Shown here piece after piece: positions 56,145 through 64,000 of a stretch of DNA of 64,000 nucleotides. Origin of the DNA: Acidobacteriota bacterium (lineage in GTDB: Bacteria; Acidobacteriota; Blastocatellia; Pyrinomonadales; Pyrinomonadaceae); NCBI GenBank assembly GCA_019242475.1, contig JAFAVK010000113.1:1-64000 (forward strand), read 5' to 3'. Under the pieces are notes generated by a model. The model was not told the origin of the DNA and made no database searches. It saw nothing but the letters and a program-made list of their open reading frames with translations. The position numbers were made by a program, and so were the translations under genes. Every line of letters begins with the position of its first letter. Within the stretch, counting starts at the first letter, position 1.

Positions 56145-58835
56145 ATGAACTGGTGGCAACGCCTGTTTCGCCGAAGGAAGCTCGACGAGGAACTCGAAAA
56201 GGAGTTGAGCTTCCACCTTGAGCAGCACACGAGCGACCTGATCGAGCAGGGCTACAGCCCTGGGGAGGCGCGGCGGCGCGCGCGCATCGCCCTCGGCGGC
56301 CCCGAGCAGGTGAAGGAGCTGTGCCGCGACGCGCGCGGGACGCGCTGGCTGTACGACCTGCTGCGCGACCTGCGCTACGCCGTGCGCATCCTGGCGAAGC
56401 AGCCCGGCTTCACTTTGGTCGCCGTGCTGACGCTGGGGCTCGGGATCGGCGTCAACACGGCCATCCTGAGCGCGTTGAACGGCTTCATCCTGCGCCCGCT
56501 CTCGGCCGACAGGCCGGAGGAGCTGCTGGCGCCGTACTGGGGGAGGAAGGCCGACGCGCAGGTCTGGGACGCCTTCTCCTACGCGAACTACGTTGACGTG
56601 CGCGAGCAGAACAAGAGCTTCACAGACCTCTGCGCGTTCACCTGGGCCGCGGCGGGGATGAGCGCGGGCGAGAACCACAACGCCGTCGAAGGCTCCCGCG
56701 CCGAGGTCGTCTGGGGCGAGCTGGTCAGCGGCAACTACTTCGACGTGATGGGCGTCAAGCCGATCCTCGGGCGCGGCTTCCTGCCCGAGGAAGACCGCAC
56801 GCCGAACACGCACCCGGTCGTCGTGCTGAGCCACTACTCGTGGCAGAAGCGCTTTGGCGCCGACCCGGCCATCGTGGGCAAGAGCGTCTACCTCAACGGC
56901 ACGGCCTTCACGGTGGTCGGCGTCGCGCCGGAGACTTTCCTCGGCTCGGTCTTCTACTTCCGGCAGGGCTACTGGGTGCCGTTGATGATGGCGCAGAAGT
57001 TCAGCCGCCGCCCGGAGTGGAAGACCGACCGCGCCTACAAGACGGTCAACGTCTACGGCCGCCTGAAGCCGGGCGTGACGACGGGGCAGGCCGAGGCCGA
57101 CTTGAACCTGGTGGCGGAGAACCTCGCAAAGCTCTACCCGAAGGAGAACGGCGACACCAAAATTCAACTGAGGACGGAGTTGGACGGGCGGTACGAGGGC
57201 GCGACGAGGGTGATGCGGTACGGCGGGATGCTGGCCCTGTGCGTCTCCGGGCTCGTGCTGCTTCTGGCCTGCGCCAACGTGGCGAACCTGATGCTGGCGC
57301 GTGCGGCCACGCGCGCGCGGGAGATCGGGATTCGTCTGGCGATAGGCGCGAGCCGCGGGCGCGTCGTGCGGCAACTGCTGACGGAGAGCCTGCTGCTGGC
57401 GCTCGTGGGCGGGCTGCTGGGTTGGGCGTTCGCGTACGCGGGGGCGGGGTGGGCGCAGGCTTCGTTCCCGCCCGTCCCGTACCCGGCCAACTTCGACCTC
57501 GCGCCGGACGCGTACGTGCTGAAGTGGATGCTGGCGGTCTCGACGTTGACGGGCGTCGTGTTCGGGCTGGCGCCGGCGCTGCTGGCCTCGCGGACTGACC
57601 TCGTCAGCGTCATCAAAGGGGGCGCGGCGAGACCCTCTTACGGCCGCCGCCGCTGGAACCTGCGCGGCGTGCTGGTGGTGGCGCAGGTCACGATCTCGCT
57701 CGTCGTGCTCATCTGCGCGGGGCTCTTCATCCGAAGTCTGGGTATGGTGCGGCAGACCGACCCGGGCTTCCGGAGCGAGAACCTCGTCACGATGATGATC
57801 AACCTCGACCTGCTGGCCTACGACCAGCAGTCCACGCTGCGCTTCTTCCCCGAATTGCAACGCCGCGTCGAAGCCCTGCCCGGCGTGCGCTCGGCCGCGC
57901 TCGCCAGCGAGATGCCGCTCATGGACAGCCGGCAGTCGCGCGGCCCCGTCGTGAAGGAGGGCGAGATCGACCCGCCGCCCAACCAGGGCGTCATCTCCGA
58001 GTGCAGCCTCGTCACGCCGAAGTATTTCGACACGCTGCGCATGCCCCTCGTGCGCGGGCGCGACTTCACAGACCGTGACGACCTGAACGCGCCGCGCGTC
58101 GTCATCGTCAACCAGGCGTTCGCGCGCCGCTTCTACGGCGGCGAGGAGGAGGCGTTGGGCAAGCGCTTCCGCTTCCAGCAGGGCACGCCGCTGATGGAGA
58201 TCGTCGGCATCACACGGGACGGGCACTACGACAACCTCTACACTGAGCACCAGATTTACATGTTCCTGCCCGTCTACCAGAACCCGCGCGCGCGGATGAC
58301 GCTGCTGGTCGGCGCGCAGTCGGCCGGCGACCTGCAAGGTCTCGTGGAGCGCGCGCGCGGCGAGGTCGCGCAGATGGACGCGCGGCTGCCGGTCTTCGGC
58401 GTGATGCTGGCGGAGCAGAACTTGTCGCTCGCCTACTGGGCGCCGCGCGTGGCGGCGGGGATGGCCTCGACGTTCGGGGTGCTGGCGCTGGTGCTGGCGA
58501 CGATGGGGCTCTACAGCGTGATGACGTACACCGTCAGCCAGCGCACGCACGAGATCGGCATCCGGATGGCGCTGGGCGCCGCGATCCGCGACGTGGTGCG
58601 GCTGGTCGTGGGGCAGGGGATGAGGCTGGCCCTGTTGGGCGTCGGGCTGGGGCTGGCGGGCGCGTTCCTGCTGACGCGCGCTCTGGCGAGCCTGTTGCTC
58701 GGGATCGAGCCGACCGACCCCGTCACCTTCGTCGGCGTGCCCCTGCTGCTCGCCGCCGTCGCGCTGCTGGCCTGCTACATCCCCGCGCGCCGCGCGGCCC
58801 GCGTCAACCCTTTGATCGCCCTGCGCCACGACTGA
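56145..58835 (+). CDS. ABC transporter permease (MacB/FtsX-like, 'ADOP' type)
   Basis: 896 residues. N-terminal cytoplasmic segment with the ADOP signature (L-D-E-E-L-E-K-E-L-S-F-H-L-E), then TM1 (T-L-V-A-V-L-T-L-G-L-G-I-G-V-N-T-A-I), a MacB-like periplasmic domain (~100-380), an FtsX block of three TM helices (~380-540), a second MacB-like domain and a final three-helix FtsX block ending P-A-R-R-A-A-R-V-N-P. No ATPase is encoded nearby; a separate one must be supplied. Such proteins carry out mechanotransmission or efflux, e.g. of peptides or lipoproteins. AAGGAG is 12-13 bases before the ATG; 32 bp after PadR. Confidence 0.93.
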   Translation: MNWWQRLFRRRKLDEELEKELSFHLEQHTSDLIEQGYSPGEARRRARIALGGPEQVKELCRDARGTRWLYDLLRDLRYAVRILAKQPGFTLVAVLTLGLGIGVNTAILSALNGFILRPLSADRPEELLAPYWGRKADAQVWDAFSYANYVDVREQNKSFTDLCAFTWAAAGMSAGENHNAVEGSRAEVVWGELVSGNYFDVMGVKPILGRGFLPEEDRTPNTHPVVVLSHYSWQKRFGADPAIVGKSVYLNGTAFTVVGVAPETFLGSVFYFRQGYWVPLMMAQKFSRRPEWKTDRAYKTVNVYGRLKPGVTTGQAEADLNLVAENLAKLYPKENGDTKIQLRTELDGRYEGATRVMRYGGMLALCVSGLVLLLACANVANLMLARAATRAREIGIRLAIGASRGRVVRQLLTESLLLALVGGLLGWAFAYAGAGWAQASFPPVPYPANFDLAPDAYVLKWMLAVSTLTGVVFGLAPALLASRTDLVSVIKGGAARPSYGRRRWNLRGVLVVAQVTISLVVLICAGLFIRSLGMVRQTDPGFRSENLVTMMINLDLLAYDQQSTLRFFPELQRRVEALPGVRSAALASEMPLMDSRQSRGPVVKEGEIDPPPNQGVISECSLVTPKYFDTLRMPLVRGRDFTDRDDLNAPRVVIVNQAFARRFYGGEEEALGKRFRFQQGTPLMEIVGITRDGHYDNLYTEHQIYMFLPVYQNPRARMTLLVGAQSAGDLQGLVERARGEVAQMDARLPVFGVMLAEQNLSLAYWAPRVAAGMASTFGVLALVLATMGLYSVMTYTVSQRTHEIGIRMALGAAIRDVVRLVVGQGMRLALLGVGLGLAGAFLLTRALASLLLGIEPTDPVTFVGVPLLLAAVALLACYIPARRAARVNPLIALRHD

Positions 58836-59113
58836 GCCGAGTGCCGCGCCGTTGCAGGGCGTGACGCGGCACGCGTCCACGCGCGAAGGGGATGAAGAAC
58901 TCTCGTTGTTGGGCCTCCCCTGCCGAGCCGGCGAGGGAGTGCCCAACGGGTCGCCCGGCCTTCCGGCGACGCTGGGGCTGCTCTTCCTGGGGTCAGCCCC
59001 CGCGCCGTGCGGGCCGTGCGCGCCGGACGCGGCGGCCACGTACCCGGCCGCCGCGTCCCTCCTCAAGATACAAACCAGGTACTCTTATTCAAGCGACGCT
59101 CCGCGGCGATCTT

Positions 59114-59134
59114 AACTGCCTACTGCCATCTGCC
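59114..59134. repeat. Solo right arm of family B repeat
   Basis: AACTGCCTACTGCCATCTGCC matches the right arm of the 22529-22649 hairpin at 20 of 21 positions; no left arm is present within the intergenic region. The deviating base lies in the unit that is also irregular in the hairpin copy. Confidence 0.75.
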
Positions 59135-59173
59135 CAATGCTGAGAGCTTACCACGCGGCGAAAGAAAACCGCT

Positions 59174-59203
59174 TTACTTCTGTGTGGCCGGTGGCTGTAC
59201 AAT
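59174..59203 (+). promoter_or_regulatory. Promoter for the GH2-like gene
   Basis: TTTACT/TTACTT around 59174-59179 and TACAAT at 59198-59203, spacer about 18 bp. The start codon at 59213 lies only nine bases after the -10 box, so the transcript would be leaderless or nearly so. Confidence 0.5.
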
Positions 59204-59212
59204 GGCGGCACA

Positions 59213-62200
59213 ATGAAAGACAGGAAGGGTTTTCCGGCCGGGCTGCTGCTCCTGGCCGCCGCGCTCGTCTGGCCCGTGCAGGTGCGCGCGCGCGAATCGC
59301 TGCCGCTCGCGGGCGTGTGGCACTTCGCGCTCGACCGCGCCGACGCCGGAGTGCGTGAGCGCTGGTTCGAGCGCGACTTGGCCGACAAGATAAATCTCCC
59401 CGGGGTGCTCCAGGCGCAGGGGTACGGCGACGAGATAAGCACGCAGACGCCGTGGGTGCTCTCGCTCTACGACCACTTCTGGTACCTGCGCGAGGAGTAC
59501 AAGGCTTACACGCGGCCGGGCGCGGTCAAGGTGCCCTTCCTCTCGCAGCCGCCGCGCCACTACGTCGGCGTCGCCTGGTACCAGCGCGACATCGAAGTTC
59601 CCGAGACGTGGCGCGGGCGCCGGGTCGTGCTCTTCATGGAGCGCCCGCGCTGGGAATCGACCGTGTGGGTTGACGACCGCCGGGTCGGGTCGAACGACAG
59701 CCTCGTCGCGCCGCACGAGTTCGACCTCGGCGGGCTCGCGCCCGGCAGACACCGCCTGACCGTGCGCGTGGACTCCTCGATGATTCTGCCCTACCGGCCG
59801 GACGCGCACAGCGTCTCGGACTCGCTCGCCGGGAGCTGGAACGGCATCGTCGGGAGGATCGAGTTGAACTCGACCGGCCCGGTGTGGATAGACGAAGCGC
59901 GCGTCTTCCCGAACGTTCAGACGAAGACCGCCGTGATAAGAGTCCGCGTCGGCAACGCGACGGGGCGCGCGGGGCGCGGGACGCTTGCGGCGGGCGGTGT
60001 GAACGCACCGGTCGAGTGGGACGAGAAGGGCGGCGCCGCGCAGTTGGAGGTGCCGCTCGGGCGCGACGCGAAGACCTGGGACGAGTTCGGCCCCAACCTG
60101 CAAAGGCTGACGCTCCGTCTGACGGGAGAGGGCGTCGAAGAGAATCGAGAACTCGTGTTCGGCCTGCGCGAGTTCAAGACCGAAGGCACCGACTTCGTCG
60201 TCAACGGCCGCAAGACATACCTGCGCGGCACGCACCACGGCGGAGACTTTCCCCTAACCGGCTACCCTCCCACCGATGTCGAGTACTGGCGCCGCATCCT
60301 CCGCATCAACAAGGAGTGGGGCATCAACCACATCCGCTTCCACTCCTTCTGCCCGCCTGAAGCCGCCTTCAACGCCGCGGACGAGGTGGGCGTCTACCTC
60401 CAGCCCGAGCCAGGCACTTGGAACGAGTTGAGCCCGGGCACGCCCTTGGAGAAGATGCTCTACGAAGAGACCGAGCGGATGCTGCGCGCCTACGGCAACC
60501 ACCCCTCGTTCGTCATGCTCTCGGCGAGCAACGAGCCGAAGGGGCGCTGGAAGCAGTCGCTCCCCGCGTGGGCCGAACACTTCCGGCAGGCAGACCCGCG
60601 CGTCCTCTACACGACGGGGACGGGCCACACCGACCGCGAGATTCCAGACCCGGAGGAGGGCGCCGACTACCTCGTCGTCCAACGCCTCGGCGAGAAGATG
60701 CTGCGCGGCCAGTCCGCGTGGTTCGGGCGCGACTACCGCGACTCCCTCGCGGGGATAAAGATTCCCGTCCTCGCGCACGAGCTGGGCCAGTGGGTCGCCT
60801 ACCCCGACTACTCGATCATCGACAAGTTCAAAGGCTACATGCGCCCCGGCAACTACGAAATCTTCCGCGACTCAATGCGTGCTCACGGGCTGCTTGCAAA
60901 GGACAAACAGTTCGCGTGGGCGTCGGGGCGTTATCAACTCGAATGCTACAAGGAGGAGATCGAGGCCAACCTGCGGACGCCCGGCCTCGCGGGCTTCCAG
61001 CTCTTAGACCTGCACGACTACGTCGGGCAGGGCACGGCGCTCGTCGGCCTGCTCGACACCTTCTGGGAGCCGAAGGGCTACGCCACCCCTTCGGAGTTCC
61101 GCCGCTTCAACTCCGAGACCGTCCCGCTCGCGCGTCTGACCAAACGCGTCTTCACCGGCGACGAGACGCTTGAGGCGGAGGTCGAGGTAGCGCACTACGG
61201 CGCGGCGCCTTTGCACAACGCGGCCCCGTCGTGGAAGGTGATTGATGAACGCGGGAGGGTCTTGGCGTCGGGACGCTGGCCCGCGCGAGACATTCCCGTC
61301 GGCAAGAACACTTCGCTCGGCCGCGTCTCCGTTGACCTCTCGAAGCTCGCCGCGCCGCGCCGGTACAAGCTCGTCGTCGGCCTGAAGGGCACGGCGGCCG
61401 AGAACGACTGGAACTTCTGGCTCTACCCTTCCGAGGTTGAGACGGAAGCGCCGCGCGACGTTTTGGTCACGAGGACTTGGGACGAGGCCGAGGCGAAATT
61501 GAAAGAGGGCGGCAAGGTGCTTTATCTCCCGCGCCGCGCAGACCTCGACTGGACGAGCCCGCCGCTCGACGACGTGCCCGTCTTCTGGAACCGCCTGATG
61601 GGGCCTGCATGGAGCCGCATGCTCGGCCTGCTGAGCGACACGCGCCACCCCGCGCTCGCGCAGTTCCCGACGGAGGCGAACTTCGACTGGCAATGGTCTG
61701 ACATCGTCCGCGGCGCGCGCGCCGTCAACCTCGACCGCCTGCCGCCCGCACTCGAACCAATCGTCTGGGCCATCGACGACTGGAACCGCAACTACAAGCT
61801 CGGCCTCGTCTTCGAATGTCGCGTCGGCCGCGGGCGCCTCGTGGTGAGCGGCGCCGACCTCTCGACGGGGCTCGACGCGCGACCCGCCGCGCGGCAACTG
61901 CGACAGTCGCTCCTCGCATACATGTCTTCGCCGCGCTTCCGCCCGCCGGTCGAGGTGCGTGCGGAAGAGCTGCGCGGCCTGCTCTTCGACACGCGCGTCA
62001 TGCACAAGCTCGGCGCCGCGGCCGAGGGCGAGTCGCTGCCCACGAATCCCGCCTCGAACGCCGTGGACGGCGACCCGAACACCTTCTGGCTCGCCGGCGA
62101 TTTGAAGAAGGGAGTCAGGCACCCGCACGCGCTCGCCGTCACTTTCCCCGCGCCCGTCGCCGTCTCCGGGCTCGTCCTCATGCCGCGGCAGAACCACCGC

Positions 62201-62548
62201 GAGCACGAGGGCGACATCCGCGGCTACGTCGTCGAGGCGAGTGAGGACGGAACCGTCTGGCGCGAGGTCGCGCGCGGCGAGCTGGTCTCGACCTTCGAGC
62301 CGCAGCGCGTCAACTTCAAAGAGACGTTGACGACCCGCCGCCTGCGTCTCACCGCGCTCAGCGGCTTCGGCACCGACGTGACGGCCGCGCTCGCCGAGCT
62401 GGCCGTCGTCTACGCAGGCCCCCGGCTCCCCGCAGAGCCCGACGACGCGCCCGAGTACAAGCGCACACGCACCGCCACCCCCGACATCGACGAAGGCACA
62501 CCCGCCCCGCGGCCGACCCCGACGCCGCAACGAAGAAGGCGGCCTTAA
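59213..62548 (+). CDS. Secreted GH2-family glycosidase with F5/8-type C-terminal domain
   Basis: 1,111 residues with a signal peptide (F-P-A-G-L-L-L-L-A-A-A-L-V-W-P-V-Q-V-R-A). GH2 order: sugar-binding domain (~30-225, V-A-W-Y-Q-R-D-I-E-V-P), Ig-like domain (~230-330), TIM barrel (~335-640) with acid/base Glu441 in S-A-S-N-E-P-K-G and probable nucleophile Glu523 in L-A-H-E-L-G-Q-W. A ~250-residue region of unknown fold and a discoidin/F5-8C-like carbohydrate-binding domain (~930-1070, N-A-V-D-G-D-P-N-T-F-W) follow. The exact activity is open (galactosidase, glucuronidase or other). It precedes a GH115 gene by five bases, implying joint action on glucuronoxylan or similar. No Shine-Dalgarno sequence. 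Confidence 0.85.
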   Translation: MKDRKGFPAGLLLLAAALVWPVQVRARESLPLAGVWHFALDRADAGVRERWFERDLADKINLPGVLQAQGYGDEISTQTPWVLSLYDHFWYLREEYKAYTRPGAVKVPFLSQPPRHYVGVAWYQRDIEVPETWRGRRVVLFMERPRWESTVWVDDRRVGSNDSLVAPHEFDLGGLAPGRHRLTVRVDSSMILPYRPDAHSVSDSLAGSWNGIVGRIELNSTGPVWIDEARVFPNVQTKTAVIRVRVGNATGRAGRGTLAAGGVNAPVEWDEKGGAAQLEVPLGRDAKTWDEFGPNLQRLTLRLTGEGVEENRELVFGLREFKTEGTDFVVNGRKTYLRGTHHGGDFPLTGYPPTDVEYWRRILRINKEWGINHIRFHSFCPPEAAFNAADEVGVYLQPEPGTWNELSPGTPLEKMLYEETERMLRAYGNHPSFVMLSASNEPKGRWKQSLPAWAEHFRQADPRVLYTTGTGHTDREIPDPEEGADYLVVQRLGEKMLRGQSAWFGRDYRDSLAGIKIPVLAHELGQWVAYPDYSIIDKFKGYMRPGNYEIFRDSMRAHGLLAKDKQFAWASGRYQLECYKEEIEANLRTPGLAGFQLLDLHDYVGQGTALVGLLDTFWEPKGYATPSEFRRFNSETVPLARLTKRVFTGDETLEAEVEVAHYGAAPLHNAAPSWKVIDERGRVLASGRWPARDIPVGKNTSLGRVSVDLSKLAAPRRYKLVVGLKGTAAENDWNFWLYPSEVETEAPRDVLVTRTWDEAEAKLKEGGKVLYLPRRADLDWTSPPLDDVPVFWNRLMGPAWSRMLGLLSDTRHPALAQFPTEANFDWQWSDIVRGARAVNLDRLPPALEPIVWAIDDWNRNYKLGLVFECRVGRGRLVVSGADLSTGLDARPAARQLRQSLLAYMSSPRFRPPVEVRAEELRGLLFDTRVMHKLGAAAEGESLPTNPASNAVDGDPNTFWLAGDLKKGVRHPHALAVTFPAPVAVSGLVLMPRQNHREHEGDIRGYVVEASEDGTVWREVARGELVSTFEPQRVNFKETLTTRRLRLTALSGFGTDVTAALAELAVVYAGPRLPAEPDDAPEYKRTRTATPDIDEGTPAPRPTPTPQRRRRP

Positions 62549-62553
62549 GAGGC

Positions 62554-64000
62554 ATGAGGAACGTCGTCGCAGAGATCGCCGCGCCTCTCGTCGCGCTTCT
62601 GTTCGCGCTCGGCTGTGCGTGCGCGCGGCCGGCCGTCGCGCAGGAGTCAGGTTGGGTGAGGGAGACAGGGCGCGCGGGCGACTTCGAGCTTGTGCGCGGC
62701 GGGCGCGCGGCCGACGTGCTCGTCTCGGCCGAGGACTTCAAGGTCGTGCGCATCGCGGCCGGAGACCTGGCGTCGGATGTCGAACGCGTGACGGGCGTGC
62801 GCCCGGCCGTGCGCACGGAGGCGGCGGGCCTCTCAAGTCACGCCGTCCTCGTCGGGACGCTCGGCAAGAGCGCTTTCATCGACGGGCTCGCGAAGCAAGG
62901 GAAGATTGACGCGAAGAGCCTGAGCGGCAAGTGGGAGAGCTTTCTCGTCACCACGGTCAAAGACCCTCTGCCCGGCGTGCGGGTGGGATTGGTCGTGGCG
63001 GGGAGCGACCGGCGCGGGACGGCCTACGGCGTCTACGAGCTTTCGCAGGCCGCGGGCGTCTCGCCCTGGTACTGGTGGGCGGACGTCGTGCCCGAACACC
63101 GGAGCCAGCTCTTCGTCGCGGCCGGCACGAGGCGCGCGGGGCCGCCGTCGGTCAAGTACCGCGGCGTCTTCCTCAACGACGAGGACTGGGGCCTGCACCC
63201 CTGGGCGGCGAAGACGTACGAGCCCGAGTACGGCGACGCCGGGCCGAAGACCTACGCGCGCCTCTTCGAGCTGATGTTGCGGCTCAAGGCCAACACGATC
63301 TGGCCCGCGATGCACGAGGTGACGCGCGCCTTCAACGCCGACCCGCGCAACGCGGCCCTCGCCGACGACTACGCCATCGTCATGGGCTCCTCGCACGCCG
63401 AGCCGATGCTGCGCAACAACGTCTCGGAGTGGAAGGCGAAGCCCGAGGAGTACAACTACCTCACCAACCCCGAAGGCGTGCGCCGCTACTGGGAGGAGCG
63501 CGTCCGCGAGAACGGCCGCTACGAGAACCTCTACACGCTCGGCATGCGCGGCATCCACGACAGCCCCATCCAGGGGCCGAAGACCTCCGAAGCGCGCGTC
63601 AAGCTTCTTGAACAAATCTTCGCCGACCAGCGCGCCATGCTCGCACGCCACGTCAACCCCGACGTGACGCAGGTGCCGCAGCTCTTCATCCCGTACAAGG
63701 AAGTCCTCACGGACTACCGGCGGGGCTTGAAGGTGCCCGAAGACGTGACCGTCGTCTACACCGACGACAACTTCGGCTACATACGCTCCTTCCCCACGGC
63801 GGCAGAGCGCCGGCGGCCGGGCGGCTTCGGCGTCTACTACCACGTCTCTTACCTCGGCCGCCCGCTCTCCTACCTCTGGCTTGAGACGACGCCGCCCGCG
63901 CTCGTCTGGGAGGAGATGTCGAAGGCTTACACGAACGGCGCGCGACAGTTCTGGGTGCTTAACGTCGGCGACCTCAAGCCCGCCGAGGCCGTCACCGAGT
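62554..64000 (+). CDS. GH115 alpha-glucuronidase, N-terminal part (3' end outside window)
   Basis: 482 codons to the window edge, frame open; GH115 enzymes are ~800-1,000 residues. Signal peptide from M-R-N-V-V-A-E then A-L-L-F-A-L-G-C-A-C-A. Family marks: N-D-E-D-W-G-L-H-P-W near 210, K-A-N-T-I-W-P-A-M-H-E near 247-257, M-G-S-S-H-A-E-P-M-L-R-N-N, G-M-R-G-I-H-D-S-P and V-Y-T-D-D-N-F-G-Y. Removes (4-O-methyl)-glucuronic acid from xylan. It lies five bases after the GH2-like gene and is surely co-transcribed with it. Confidence 0.92.
   Translation, partial: MRNVVAEIAAPLVALLFALGCACARPAVAQESGWVRETGRAGDFELVRGGRAADVLVSAEDFKVVRIAAGDLASDVERVTGVRPAVRTEAAGLSSHAVLVGTLGKSAFIDGLAKQGKIDAKSLSGKWESFLVTTVKDPLPGVRVGLVVAGSDRRGTAYGVYELSQAAGVSPWYWWADVVPEHRSQLFVAAGTRRAGPPSVKYRGVFLNDEDWGLHPWAAKTYEPEYGDAGPKTYARLFELMLRLKANTIWPAMHEVTRAFNADPRNAALADDYAIVMGSSHAEPMLRNNVSEWKAKPEEYNYLTNPEGVRRYWEERVRENGRYENLYTLGMRGIHDSPIQGPKTSEARVKLLEQIFADQRAMLARHVNPDVTQVPQLFIPYKEVLTDYRRGLKVPEDVTVVYTDDNFGYIRSFPTAAERRRPGGFGVYYHVSYLGRPLSYLWLETTPPALVWEEMSKAYTNGARQFWVLNVGDLKPAEAVTE

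Larger units (their letters stand above)
58836..59212. other. 377-bp intergenic region before the GH2-like gene
   Basis: No convincing gene; short open frames here lack ribosome sites and family likeness. It contains a solitary family B repeat arm (59114-59134) and, at its right end, a promoter for the GH2-like gene. The first ~220 bp are GC-rich without a recognised signal. Confidence 0.7.

Noticed and set aside
56007-59066. 1,019-codon minus-strand frame opposite the ABC permease
   Set aside because: Antisense shadow with His/Arg/Gln-rich sequence and no family features; the plus-strand permease has full motifs.
58852-59115. 87-codon frame in the intergenic region before the GH2-like gene
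   Set aside because: No ribosome-binding site, no motif, and composition typical of chance frames.

Overview
The window is GC-rich chromosomal DNA, densely coding on both strands. It looks like a member of the Acidobacteriota, possibly Blastocatellia. The evidence is two ~1,100-residue TonB-dependent receptors with an N-terminal carboxypeptidase-regulatory-like domain, a PadR + 'ADOP'-type ABC permease pair, secreted hydrolases of many GH families, and an acidobacterial-looking hypothetical near the left end. The assignment is inferred from gene content only. No rRNA, tRNA, CRISPR array, integrase or transposase was seen.

Left part (1-14.8 kb): plant-polysaccharide use. A GH1 C-terminus, a TonB receptor, a secreted GH42-like enzyme, and a GH29 alpha-L-fucosidase/GH2 beta-galactosidase/Tat-exported aldo-keto reductase run would suit fucosylated, galactosylated hemicellulose side chains. 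This block is broken twice. At ~1.28 kb two genes that both seem to lack their 5' ends meet head to head. At 1.96-4.26 kb a lower-GC type II restriction-modification island (divergent D12-class adenine methylase; C-type regulator + putative endonuclease) lies between two 16-bp direct repeats, one of them in a tiny relic of a TonB receptor 3' end.

Middle part (14.9-41.6 kb): regulators (TetR-AraC), a TPR protein, then a lipid-catabolism region. An acyl-CoA dehydrogenase-P450-phosphatase unit is divergent from a FadR-like TetR gene across a perfect 20-bp palindrome. Downstream of the TetR gene a ~17-kb co-directional run encodes EtfB, EtfA, a membrane FeS ETF:quinone oxidoreductase (EMO type), two acyl-CoA dehydrogenases, an acyl-CoA synthetase, a class II aldolase-like protein, FadB-type and FadA-type enzymes, an ACAD10/11-type dehydrogenase, a MaoC hydratase, two PaaI thioesterases, an APH-type kinase and an alcohol dehydrogenase. 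The kinase + ACAD10/11 pair predicts degradation of 4-hydroxy fatty acids, with electrons passing through ETF and EMO to the quinone pool. An enoyl reductase-like MDR protein and a thioesterase converge on this run.

Right part (41.7-64 kb): a second TonB receptor, a zinc alcohol dehydrogenase, a 22-codon P-loop gene relic, a transglutaminase-like protein, a 1,796-residue mosaic surface protein, a HAD hydrolase and patatin pair, PadR + ABC permease, and another secreted carbohydrate block (GH2-like with F5/8 domain, then GH115, cut by the window edge).

The most unusual signal is a set of short hairpin repeats of at least six unrelated families between genes at 14-42 kb. Several are tandem heptamers or octamers. 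In eight genes the stop codon lies inside or on the edge of a repeat, giving unrelated proteins the same C-terminal tail (MSDE). One such element sits in frame inside the EMO gene.
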